A model generated the notes under the pieces. It was not told the DNA's origin, searched no databases, and saw nothing but the letters and a program-made list of their open reading frames with translations. Shown piece after piece: positions 26,816-33,564 of a stretch of DNA of 33,564 bases. Made by a program: the position numbers and the translations under genes. Source of the stretch: an uncultured Flavobacteriales bacterium (lineage in GTDB: Bacteria; Bacteroidota; Bacteroidia; Flavobacteriales_D; Crocinitomicaceae); contig CAJAVU010000040.1 of assembly GCA_903945495.1 (NCBI GenBank), positions 1 through 33,564 of the forward strand, read 5' to 3'. Numbering within the stretch: position 1 is the stretch's first letter; each line of letters begins with the position of its first letter.

Positions 26816-28183
26816 TTAATGCTGCTTTTCCAATTCTCTTTCGTGCTTCGGAACAAACATCAAGAAGATCAATCCAAATACGAAGAAGAAGGCTACAGAC
26901 GCTACCGAATAGCGAATAGATCCTGTCCAGAATTCCATTAAACCAAAGAACAATGTTCCCAATACGATTCCGATTTTCTCAGTAACATCGAAGAATGAAA
27001 AGTAACTCGCGTGATCTGTCGTTTCAGGTAAAAATTTCGAATACGTTGAACGAGCAATTGCTTGAACACCACCCATTACAAGTCCAACAGAACTTGCAAG
27101 AATATAGAATTCAACAGGTGTTTTGATGAAAAATGCACCCAAGCAGATTACAATCCAAATAGAAACAGAAATAAACAGCGTACGAATATTTCCAATTTTA
27201 CTTGAAACACGCGACATGATAAATGCACCTAATGCACCAAGTATTTGAATCAAAAGGATTGCAATGATTAATCCAGAAGAACCGCTTCCTTCAGGCCAGG
27301 CGATTTCCTTATTGGCAAAAATAGTCGCCATCAACATTACCGTTTGAACACCTGTATTGAAAAAGAAAAATGCCAATAAATATCGCTTTAAACGTTTCGT
27401 TTTTTTGAATTCTTTAAATACTAATTTCAATTCGCGAAATCCTTTCCAGATATAACCACTTTCTGGCTTTTTGTTGTACACATTATTTGGTAAAGCACGA
27501 TAAGTAATCTGACTAAAACCAATCCACCAAAGTCCAACAAGAATGAAGGCATAACGCATGTATTGCATTTTTTCTGCGCCTACTGAAGTTGACATAATCA
27601 TTGCTAAACATACAACCAATAATAGCATCGCTCCTAAATATCCCATAGTAAAACCACGTGCTGATATTCGATCATGATCTTCTGGTTCAGAAATTTCAGG
27701 TAAAAAAGCGTTGTAAAAAACCAAGCTGTTCCAATAGCCAATGCTTGCAAGAAATACGGACAACATTCCTAATTCAATTCGATTCGCATCAAATAAATAC
27801 AATGTCATACACGATAAAGCTCCCAAATAACAAAAGAATCGCAAGAATTTTTTCTTACTTCCTGTATAATCGGCAACACCGGATAAAAGTGGTGATAAAA
27901 AAGAAACTACTAAAAAGGAAGCCGAAAGAATGAAAGAAAACAAAACAGATGACGACAATTCAACTCCGAAGAATTTTACCATAACTGCTTCACCATCCTT
28001 AATTTGCGAAATGTCCACTTTCCCTGACGCATCCAAATAACCTTTTGCCGAAGCATACGATTGCTTTGTTTGAATATCATAAAAAATAGGAAAAATAGCC
28101 GAAGAGATTACTAAATTGTACACCGAGTTTGCCCAGTCATACATTACCCAACCACGAATTATTTTCTTATTTCCTTTTTCCAT
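26816..28183 (-). CDS. MFS transporter, UMF1/Atg22-like family
   Basis: The 455-residue protein has about 12 hydrophobic segments. Its start, RGWVMYDWANSVYNLVISSAIFP, is the WxxYDWANSxY signature of the UMF1 branch of the major facilitator superfamily, related to fungal Atg22 vacuolar amino-acid effluxers. A loop of about 35 residues (45-80) between the first helices is typical. The substrate of bacterial members is unknown; amino acid export is the usual guess. It is the last gene of the 32121-26816 operon, 28 nt after the dehydrogenase-like gene, so the product of that operon might be exported by it, but that is inference. Confidence 0.85.
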   Translation of the reverse strand: MEKGNKKIIRGWVMYDWANSVYNLVISSAIFPIFYDIQTKQSYASAKGYLDASGKVDISQIKDGEAVMVKFFGVELSSSVLFSFILSASFLVVSFLSPLLSGVADYTGSKKKFLRFFCYLGALSCMTLYLFDANRIELGMLSVFLASIGYWNSLVFYNAFLPEISEPEDHDRISARGFTMGYLGAMLLLVVCLAMIMSTSVGAEKMQYMRYAFILVGLWWIGFSQITYRALPNNVYNKKPESGYIWKGFRELKLVFKEFKKTKRLKRYLLAFFFFNTGVQTVMLMATIFANKEIAWPEGSGSSGLIIAILLIQILGALGAFIMSRVSSKIGNIRTLFISVSIWIVICLGAFFIKTPVEFYILASSVGLVMGGVQAIARSTYSKFLPETTDHASYFSFFDVTEKIGIVLGTLFFGLMEFWTGSIRYSVASVAFFFVFGLIFLMFVPKHERELEKQH

Positions 28184-28211
28184 AAACTTACCTTTTCAAT
28201 TGAACTGACGT

Positions 28212-29432
28212 TTATTCTTTTCCGTCAACGTAATCCTGTAAATAACTGTAATATTCAGTTAATTGTCCATCGGTAGTGGTTTCGCTCGCACGTGCAATCA
28301 TGTTATCTGGATCTTCTTTCAATAAAGCTGGTAAAACATGACGCATTAATTCATTTCCAAAATCTTCAGAAGCATCCAAAGGTAATTCACATGGTAAATT
28401 ATCAACAGCCATAACCGCGATTGCTCCGTTTGCTGTGAAATCAACTTCCGTTTCAGAAATTGGATCGTATCCATAAATTGGATCTGCAATTTTACTTGGT
28501 CGAATTGTACAAGCAACAGGACCATCAATGTCACAAGAAATATCAGCAACAACGCTCAAACGTACATTTTCATTTTTCAAATCTTCACGCGTAATAATAA
28601 ACGGTGAACGATTACTCCAGAAATGACATGGAATATACATATCCATTTCAGGTAAAAAGCGTGTAAATGTTGATTTATATAATTCAGGATTTGAGTAGAA
28701 TTCAGATTTATCAAATGGTTTCCCATCTTTTCTACCGTAATAATCTTCGACTTCTAAATGTGTAAAAACTGGCTCATTGAATTTATTTTTCATGAACTCA
28801 TCCGGAGTCACTTCTTTAATTGGCAAAATATCAATGATTTCTCTTGCACCGTGTCCTACACGACCAAAGCCAGTCAAAACGATTTTAGTATTCTCAGGCA
28901 AAACGATCTTCGACATTTCTGCTTCCATCTCTTTGCGATCAGCGCATTTATTTGCTGGTTTAATATCAAACAGACCTGTTTTCAATCCCATCGCACGGAA
29001 ACCGTTGTAAGCACCAACAATTCCAGCGTAACGACCAAAGCCAATTACACGTTTATTTTGTTTGTTTTTAATGGTTTCGTAATCGATTAATTGAATTTTC
29101 TTCTCTAAAACAGCACGCAACAAATCTCTGTTATACGGTTGTTTTTTCAATGTATGCGAAAAGAATAAGAACTTTTTATTCGGAATTAAATCTGAAATGT
29201 TGACTTCCTTCACTCCCATGATAATGTCACAAGAACTCAAATCTTCATTCAACTTCATTCCTTCAGTAGCATACTCTTCATCTTTGTATGCACGAATTGG
29301 ACTTGGCTGAACAATAATTTCAACATTCGGGTAGATTGCTTGAATCGATTTGCATTGCTTAGGAGTAAGTGGAACACGATGATCTGGTGGAACTTTTCCT
29401 TCTCGAATTAAGCCAATTTTAATTTTTTCCAT
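28212..29432 (-). CDS. Alanine dehydrogenase/saccharopine dehydrogenase-like NAD(P) oxidoreductase
   Basis: The 406-residue protein begins IGLIREGKVPPDHRVPLTP, the N-terminal signature of the alanine dehydrogenase/transhydrogenase/lysine-oxoglutarate reductase fold. A nucleotide-binding loop, GFGRVG, lies at 188-193. The ADISCDIDGPVACTIRPSKIADPIYGYDP block is that of saccharopine-type enzymes (yeast LYS1/lysine-ketoglutarate reductase) rather than of alanine dehydrogenase. Such Bacteroidota proteins are usually left as NAD(P)-dependent oxidoreductases. They may reduce an imine formed from an amino acid and a 2-oxo acid. It starts ten bases after the KdsC-like gene and is the fourth gene of its operon. 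Substrates are not known. Confidence 0.8.
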   Translation of the reverse strand: MEKIKIGLIREGKVPPDHRVPLTPKQCKSIQAIYPNVEIIVQPSPIRAYKDEEYATEGMKLNEDLSSCDIIMGVKEVNISDLIPNKKFLFFSHTLKKQPYNRDLLRAVLEKKIQLIDYETIKNKQNKRVIGFGRYAGIVGAYNGFRAMGLKTGLFDIKPANKCADRKEMEAEMSKIVLPENTKIVLTGFGRVGHGAREIIDILPIKEVTPDEFMKNKFNEPVFTHLEVEDYYGRKDGKPFDKSEFYSNPELYKSTFTRFLPEMDMYIPCHFWSNRSPFIITREDLKNENVRLSVVADISCDIDGPVACTIRPSKIADPIYGYDPISETEVDFTANGAIAVMAVDNLPCELPLDASEDFGNELMRHVLPALLKEDPDNMIARASETTTDGQLTEYYSYLQDYVDGKE

Positions 29433-29442
29433 TGTAATTATC

Positions 29443-30120
29443 TTAAGATAATGGTTGTTTTAATATGTATGAATCGATGAATTCTCTCACACATCCATCG
29501 CCTCCTTTTTTCGTTAACACAACATCAACGTGTCCTTTCACAACATTTACTGCATCACTTGGACAAGCTGAAAAACCAGCATTTTTAATGATTTCCAAAT
29601 CATTGATATCGTCACCAATAATAGCAACATTTTCCAATGAAATCCCTAAATCTGCACAATGTTGTTTCAATATTTCCATTTTCGGATCACGTCCAACATA
29701 ACAGAATTGAATTCCCAACAGCTCAGCTCTTGCTTTTACCATTTCACCTTTGAATCCCGATGAAATGATTGCCATTTGAAAATTATCTTTCGCCAAGTGT
29801 TGAATTGCCATTCCGTCCTTGGTATTGTATTTTTTAAATTGATCTCCACTTTCTGTGTAATACATTCCGCCGTCGGTCATAACGCCATCAACATCCAATA
29901 CCAACAATTTTAGTTTTTCAATTTTCTTGTTCCATAAATCAGGACGATACATAGGTTTGAAAATCAACGACAACATATCAACGTCGTATTCTTCGCAAAC
30001 TGCTTCCAAATCGTACACTGTTAATTCGTTTACATCATCCACGTCTAAATCGTTCAAAAACTCGTTGTAATCAACACCGAATTTTGCACAAAGTCCTTTT
30101 AAATTTTGCTGTAAATGCAT
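29443..30120 (-). CDS. kdsC: KdsC-like HAD phosphatase with extra N-terminal helical domain
   Basis: Residues about 67-225 are a C0-type HAD phosphatase of the KdsC family. Motif I is LDVDGVMTDG with nucleophile Asp76 and Asp78, motif II is at Ser120-Gly122, Lys147 is in GRDPKMEIL, and motif IV is GDDINDLEI at 169-177. KdsC normally removes the phosphate of KDO 8-phosphate and is about 170-180 residues. This protein has about 60 more at the N-terminus, forming several short helices (LKGLCAKFGVDYNEF, YDLEAVCEEYDVDML) that resemble a degenerate XRE-type helix-turn-helix. Its ATG follows the aroF stop after one base. KDO 8-phosphate is the default substrate guess, but the neighbour is a DAHP synthase, not a KdsA. 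Confidence 0.82.
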   Translation of the reverse strand: MHLQQNLKGLCAKFGVDYNEFLNDLDVDDVNELTVYDLEAVCEEYDVDMLSLIFKPMYRPDLWNKKIEKLKLLVLDVDGVMTDGGMYYTESGDQFKKYNTKDGMAIQHLAKDNFQMAIISSGFKGEMVKARAELLGIQFCYVGRDPKMEILKQHCADLGISLENVAIIGDDINDLEIIKNAGFSACPSDAVNVVKGHVDVVLTKKGGDGCVREFIDSYILKQPLS

Positions 30121-30121
30121 C

Positions 30122-31120
30122 TTAAATCATTTTATAACCAACGCTTTCCGCAACTGGACGAAGTGAATTTAATAACTGTTCGAATTGTGCATGATCCAAT
30201 TGCTGTGAAGCATCAGACTTCGCCACTTTTGGATTCGGATGCGCTTCAATTAGTAAACCATCAACACCCATTGCTACGCATGCTTTCGCTAAGTTTGGAA
30301 TTCCATACGCGTAACCCATCGCATGTGATGGATCCAAAATGATTGGAAGATTTGTATATTCTTGCATCCAAGCAACACCGCATAAATCCAATGTAAAACG
30401 TGTTCCTGTTTCGAATGTGCGTAAACCGCGCTCACACAAAATTACATTTTCATTTCCTCCAGAAAGCACAAATTCAGCCGCCTGAGCAAATTCTTGTAAA
30501 GTTGTTCCGAAACCGCGTTTAATTAAAACTGGTTTGTTGGTTTTAGCACATGCTCTCAAGATTCCTTGATCGTACATTGCTTTTGCACCAACTTGTATAA
30601 CGTCTGTGTATTCAATAATTTCATCGATGTGCGTAGCGTCGCGTGCTTCAGTAATTACACTCAAACCGTATTCTTCGCGCATCTTCGCCAATAATTTCAA
30701 TCCTTCAAGACCTAAACCTTGAAACGAATATGGACTCGTTCTTGGCTTGTAACAACCACCTCTTAAAGTTGTCAATCCTAATTTGATTAACAATTCAGAA
30801 GATTCACGAATTTGTTCTTCCGATTCAACTGAACAAGGTCCACCAATTAATAATGTATTTCCTGTGTTTCCACCAATTGTAACATTTCCAATTTTTACTT
30901 CACGTTTTTCTGATCGGTAATTTTTAGAAGCTAATTGCATGTCATTTGGGAACACCCAAAATTGATCAACACTATTTTCTATGCTAGTTGGAACTTCTTT
31001 TACACCTGAACCAGTAATCAGAATATTTGTTCCGTTTGAAGTAATGTGAAATGCTTTGATTTGTTCTGCCAAAGCCGCAGCATCTTGTTGTGAAACAGAT
31101 GATTTTAAATGTAATATCAT
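30122..31120 (-). CDS. aroF: DAHP synthase, type I-beta (AroF/AroA-like) with ferredoxin-like domain
   Basis: The 332-residue protein has an N-terminal ferredoxin-like regulatory domain (about 1-65) and a TIM barrel. GGPCSVES at 93-100 supplies the metal-binding Cys96, and KPRTS at 125-129 is the DAHP-synthase form; KDO 8-phosphate synthases have KANRS there. DPSHAMG and LLIEAHPNP supply the other metal ligands. It should condense PEP with erythrose 4-phosphate as the first step of the shikimate pathway; the N-terminal domain mediates feedback by aromatic amino acids in Thermotoga. The usual RGGAFKPRTS here reads RGGCYKPRTS. No chorismate mutase domain is fused. It is coupled to the epimerase-CBS gene by an ATGA overlap. 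Confidence 0.88.
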   Translation of the reverse strand: MILHLKSSVSQQDAAALAEQIKAFHITSNGTNILITGSGVKEVPTSIENSVDQFWVFPNDMQLASKNYRSEKREVKIGNVTIGGNTGNTLLIGGPCSVESEEQIRESSELLIKLGLTTLRGGCYKPRTSPYSFQGLGLEGLKLLAKMREEYGLSVITEARDATHIDEIIEYTDVIQVGAKAMYDQGILRACAKTNKPVLIKRGFGTTLQEFAQAAEFVLSGGNENVILCERGLRTFETGTRFTLDLCGVAWMQEYTNLPIILDPSHAMGYAYGIPNLAKACVAMGVDGLLIEAHPNPKVAKSDASQQLDHAQFEQLLNSLRPVAESVGYKMI

Positions 31121-32121
31121 AATTCTCCTTTGATAAGATGAACAAAGTTAACAATTCCAACCGCTTTTCCATCGTTTTTTAACACTGGTAAATACATCAC
31201 CGGAAACGCACATTTCTTAATCGTTTGTAAAAGTTCTACAACAGTTGATGATTCTGAAATTGAAACGGGTGTTGAATTAATCATTGATTTTGCATCGAGT
31301 GCATTCAAATCACTTAAGTTTTTTAACACACCTTTTCGTATATCTGCTGAGGAAACAATACCTACTAATTTTTCATTGTTATCAACCACCAAACAGAAAC
31401 CAAGATTTCCATCTTCAATCGTTTGCAAAGTTGTTTTCAAATCCATCGATTCATGATTAACAACTGGACATTCATCCAATGGCATCATAAAATCACCAAC
31501 ATGGAATTGGGATTCTATTTCTCGTTTCGTCAAATTCATCAACGCGTGACCAATACTTGGCGCATTGAATAAATAAGAACCAGAAACAGAAGAACTAACG
31601 CCCATATTTCTGAGGATGAATGAAACTTCACCGTTCACTCCTCCGTCCACATGAATTGATTTTGCTGGATATTTCTTTCTAAACTGACGAATCTTTGAGA
31701 AGTTAATTTTGTCAAAAACACCACCACTTTGACCTGGAATCGTCGCCATGATTAAAATAAAATCAAAGCTTGCGTATTCATCAAATGCGGCAATAGACGT
31801 TGGTGTTATGATTGCCAAGCCTTTTCTTCCCGCAATATCTGAAGGAATTTCAAGTTTTCCTGGTAAATCTTCAAATTGAAACGTGATGTATTCAACAGGA
31901 TTTTGGCGCAATAAATCAAAATATTTAGATGGATCTTTCGTGATAATATGCAAATCAATTGGCAAATTACACATCGAACGAATCAATTGAATATCATCGA
32001 AAACAGCCAAATCATCATTACAATCTACATGCAATAAATCCACTTGGTGATCCACTAAATCAGTAATCACTTCTGGTAAGGATCTTTTTTTGTCAGAATA
32101 AATGGACGCTGATATTTTCAT
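31117..32121 (-). CDS. Pentulose-phosphate 3-epimerase-like barrel fused to a CBS pair
   Basis: Residues 1-205 resemble ribulose-phosphate 3-epimerase. All four metal ligands can be matched: His31 and Asp33 in LLHVDCNDD, His58 in IDLHII, Asp159 in HVDGGV. The phosphate loop appears as IPGQSGG (128-134). Residues about 213-334 are two CBS domains. The stretch VGIVSSADIRKGVL through MINSTPVSI and the ending VGIVNFVHLIKGEL are laid out like the C-terminal CBS pair of KdsD/KpsF arabinose 5-phosphate isomerase. Ordinary Rpe is about 220 residues with no CBS. It heads the five-gene operon. It probably interconverts ribulose and xylulose 5-phosphates under nucleotide control, but substrate and ligand are unproven. 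Confidence 0.78.
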   Translation of the reverse strand: MKISASIYSDKKRSLPEVITDLVDHQVDLLHVDCNDDLAVFDDIQLIRSMCNLPIDLHIITKDPSKYFDLLRQNPVEYITFQFEDLPGKLEIPSDIAGRKGLAIITPTSIAAFDEYASFDFILIMATIPGQSGGVFDKINFSKIRQFRKKYPAKSIHVDGGVNGEVSFILRNMGVSSSVSGSYLFNAPSIGHALMNLTKREIESQFHVGDFMMPLDECPVVNHESMDLKTTLQTIEDGNLGFCLVVDNNEKLVGIVSSADIRKGVLKNLSDLNALDAKSMINSTPVSISESSTVVELLQTIKKCAFPVMYLPVLKNDGKAVGIVNFVHLIKGEL

Positions 32122-32185
32122 GCAGGTAATTTCAAAATTTGCAAGGTAAAGATAGTAAAATCGCCGTGTTGTTTTACGAAAATGT

Positions 32186-32193
32186 TATTTTTG
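32186..32193 (+). promoter_or_regulatory. -7 box before the alpha/beta hydrolase
   Basis: TATTTTTG exactly matches TAnnTTTG, nine bases before the ATG at 32202. It implies a nearly leaderless mRNA and supports that ATG over the in-frame one at 32139. A TTG at 32169-32171 is 14 bp upstream, closer than usual. Confidence 0.4.
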
Positions 32194-32201
32194 GGATTAA
32201 C

Positions 32202-33035
32202 ATGGAAAGAACTCTTATTAATCAGCAATATACAGGTGCAAATGGTCGAAAAAGTCTTTTGGATTTAGTTGTACCAGCCAATTTCAATCAACAATTAGTT
32301 GTTTTTATGCATGGCTACATGGGCTATAAGGATTGGGGATGTTGGAATTTAGTACAAAACCAATTTGTTTCGAAAGGATATGGTTTTTGTAAGTTCAATG
32401 TTTCTCACAACGGCGGAACTGTTGAAAATCCAGTTGACTTTCCAGATTTAGAAGCTTTTGCGAAAAATTCGTACACGAATGAATTAACTGATTTGAATGC
32501 CGTTTTGGATTGGATTGAAACACAGTTTGATACCTTACCAGAAATTTATTTAGTTGGTCATTCACGTGGTGGTGGAATTGTTCTTTTGAAAGCGAATGAT
32601 CCTCGCGTTCAGCGTATTGTTACTTGGTCAGCAATTTGTGATATTGAAAAACGTTTCCCAACAGGAAAACAATTGGAAGTATGGGAAACGCAAGGCACAC
32701 GCTATACTGAAAACAGTCGTACCTTACAAAAAATGCCTCACTCCTACTCACAATTCGAAGATTTTGATGCTAATAGAGATTTGTTAAACATTGAAAATGC
32801 GTGTCTAAATTCAACGAAACCAACATTAGTGATTCACGGTGATTTGGATACTTCTGTAGAGATTGAAGAAGGAAGACACATAGCTACTTGGTTGAAAACG
32901 CGTTTATTTGAGATTGAAGAATCCAATCATACGTATGGAGCAACTCAACCTTGGACAGAAGCAGAAATGCCCGAACATCTTCAGAAAGTGTGTATGCTAA
33001 CAGAAGGCTTTTTTGAAATTGATTACACCAACTAA
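32202..33035 (+). CDS. Alpha/beta hydrolase (dienelactone hydrolase-like)
   Basis: The 277-residue cytoplasmic protein has the alpha/beta-hydrolase order of motifs: oxyanion-hole region FMHGYMGYKDW at 35-45, nucleophile elbow GHSRGG at 119-124 (Ser121), acid in IHGDLDTSV (Asp214 or Asp216), and His243 in SNHTYG. It has no signal peptide. Candidate activities include esterase or peptidase; the substrate is unknown. The start at 32202 is chosen because a longer frame from 32139 would add 21 residues lying over the promoter region and because a -7 box precedes it. The TerB-like gene follows after 11 bases, so the two form a small operon. Confidence 0.85.
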   Translation: MERTLINQQYTGANGRKSLLDLVVPANFNQQLVVFMHGYMGYKDWGCWNLVQNQFVSKGYGFCKFNVSHNGGTVENPVDFPDLEAFAKNSYTNELTDLNAVLDWIETQFDTLPEIYLVGHSRGGGIVLLKANDPRVQRIVTWSAICDIEKRFPTGKQLEVWETQGTRYTENSRTLQKMPHSYSQFEDFDANRDLLNIENACLNSTKPTLVIHGDLDTSVEIEEGRHIATWLKTRLFEIEESNHTYGATQPWTEAEMPEHLQKVCMLTEGFFEIDYTN

Positions 33036-33046
33036 ACCTAAATAAA

Positions 33047-33466
33047 ATGGAAGAAGACAACAATAATGAGCATTTAAGCTTATTGGCTGAACTCATTAAA
33101 ATGGCAAAAGTAGACAATGAAGTTCGTGAAATCGAATTTGAATTTTTGTTGATTCTGGCTCAACAAATGGGCGTATCAAAAGAAGATTTTAAACTTTTGT
33201 TTGAACAATATATCGCTTTTCATCCACCGAAATTAGAAGGTGAACGCATTTTGCAATTTCAGCGTTTAATCTTGATCATGAATGTGGATACTGACATGGC
33301 ACAAGATGAACTTGATTATATCCGTGAGTTGGGAATCAAAATGGGGTTACATCCAAATGCGACAAATGAAGTTTTGACAATCATGAATGATTATGAAAAC
33401 AAAGTTGTTCCACCTGAGAAATTGATTAGCATATTTAAAACGTTTCATATGACTAGTCCTAAATAA
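33047..33466 (+). CDS. TerB-like all-helical protein
   Basis: The 139-residue protein is acidic and all-helical. It starts with HLSLLAELIKMAKVDNEV and continues EFEFLLILAQQMGVSKEDF, the pattern of the TerB/DjlA-N fold (helix pairs with acidic residues that can bind metal). TerB proteins were named from tellurite-resistance clusters, but lone copies like this one are common and not evidence of resistance; no other ter gene is near. Its last four codons and stop (ACTAGTCCTAAATAA) lie in the right terminal inverted repeat. Confidence 0.72.
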   Translation: MEEDNNNEHLSLLAELIKMAKVDNEVREIEFEFLLILAQQMGVSKEDFKLLFEQYIAFHPPKLEGERILQFQRLILIMNVDTDMAQDELDYIRELGIKMGLHPNATNEVLTIMNDYENKVVPPEKLISIFKTFHMTSPK

Positions 33467-33561
33467 ACGATACAGATTATTAAAGACTAAGATAACTAAT
33501 TATATCCCAGTAAACACGTGTTTACTGGGATATTTGTTTTTATAGGTTTTTATTTTGATTT
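33450..33561. repeat. Right arm of the perfect 112-bp terminal inverted repeat
   Basis: This is the exact reverse complement of 1-112. It begins within the last codons of the TerB-like gene and runs to three bases from the end of the window, so its outer limit is not known. It holds the second copy of the 32-bp palindrome (33502-33533). Confidence 0.95.
33502..33541 (+). terminator. Strong hairpin terminator after the TerB-like gene
   Basis: This is the same 32-bp perfect palindrome as at 29-60, here followed on the plus strand by TTGTTTTT (33534-33541). It lies 35 nt after the TerB stop codon and should end the hydrolase-TerB operon. Confidence 0.8.
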
Positions 33562-33564
33562 CTT

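Noticed and set aside
33047-33466. TerB as evidence of a tellurite-resistance or ter stress/defence system
   Set aside because: No other ter gene is nearby, and lone TerB-fold proteins are common without such a role.
1-33561. Terminal repeats as a sign of a circular plasmid or phage
   Set aside because: Circular contigs show direct, not inverted, end repeats, and the genes are chromosomal housekeeping genes with no replication, capsid or mobilisation genes.
33450-33564. Right end as a simple palindrome fold-back of the left end
   Set aside because: Fold-back at the 32-bp palindrome would make the sequences on its two sides mirror images; they are not. The whole 112 bp is repeated instead.

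Overview
The window looks like chromosomal DNA of a Bacteroidota bacterium, most likely Flavobacteriales (possibly Crocinitomicaceae/Fluviicola-like). The reasons are AT-rich coding sequence, start codons without clear Shine-Dalgarno sites, several Bacteroidota-type -7 boxes (TAnnTTTG), a menG-porT pair (PorT belongs to the type IX secretion/gliding machinery), a Rho with a long Asn-rich insertion, a UvrA with the Bacteroidota-style reduced first zinc module, and an acyltransferase pair typical of Bacteroidota amino-acid lipids. The family-level placement is inference. No tRNA, rRNA, IS element, prophage or CRISPR array was seen. No gene-free stretch exceeds 300 bases; the longest is 14101-14354 (254 bp).

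Layout. (1) 110-6407, minus strand: a tightly packed run aspC-like aminotransferase > rfaE1-like sugar kinase > menG > porT > COG2509 flavoprotein > DUF3089 hydrolase, ending in a strong hairpin terminator. (2) 6566-8812, plus strand: a PlsC-type and a GNAT-type acyltransferase (probably glsA/glsB, amino-acid lipid synthesis) and an STM3941-like membrane protein. (3) 8814-9703, minus strand: an ECF sigma factor translationally coupled to a five-cysteine lipoprotein. (4) 9906-16852: uvrA, a DAACS symporter (minus), rho with a clear terminator, and a DUF4199 membrane protein. (5) 16816-24343, minus strand: a giant 1907-residue periplasmic TPR-type repeat protein, then a small membrane protein and mpl (murein tripeptide recycling). 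(6) 24448-26739, plus strand: a DAO-family flavoprotein and gcvT, closed by a UUCG-tetraloop terminator. (7) 26816-32121, minus strand: a five-gene operon, epimerase-CBS fusion > DAHP synthase > KdsC-like phosphatase > alanine/saccharopine dehydrogenase-like protein > UMF1-type transporter. (8) 32202-33466, plus strand: an alpha/beta hydrolase and a TerB-like protein.

Most is housekeeping, but four things stand out. First, the operon in (7) copies the architecture of the KDO pathway with substituted enzymes: a pentulose-phosphate epimerase barrel carries a KdsD/KpsF-like CBS pair and sits beside a PEP-condensing aldolase and a KdsC-type phosphatase that has an extra N-terminal helical domain. 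Second, the giant repeat protein has 20 units of about 60 residues, nine of which are three copies of a three-unit block, followed by an unusual Asp/Glu/Asn/Lys-rich half. Third, the two ends of the window are perfect 112-bp inverted repeats, each containing a 32-bp perfect palindrome that serves as terminator for the outward-facing gene next to it. Fourth, Rho carries a long disordered Asn-rich segment.
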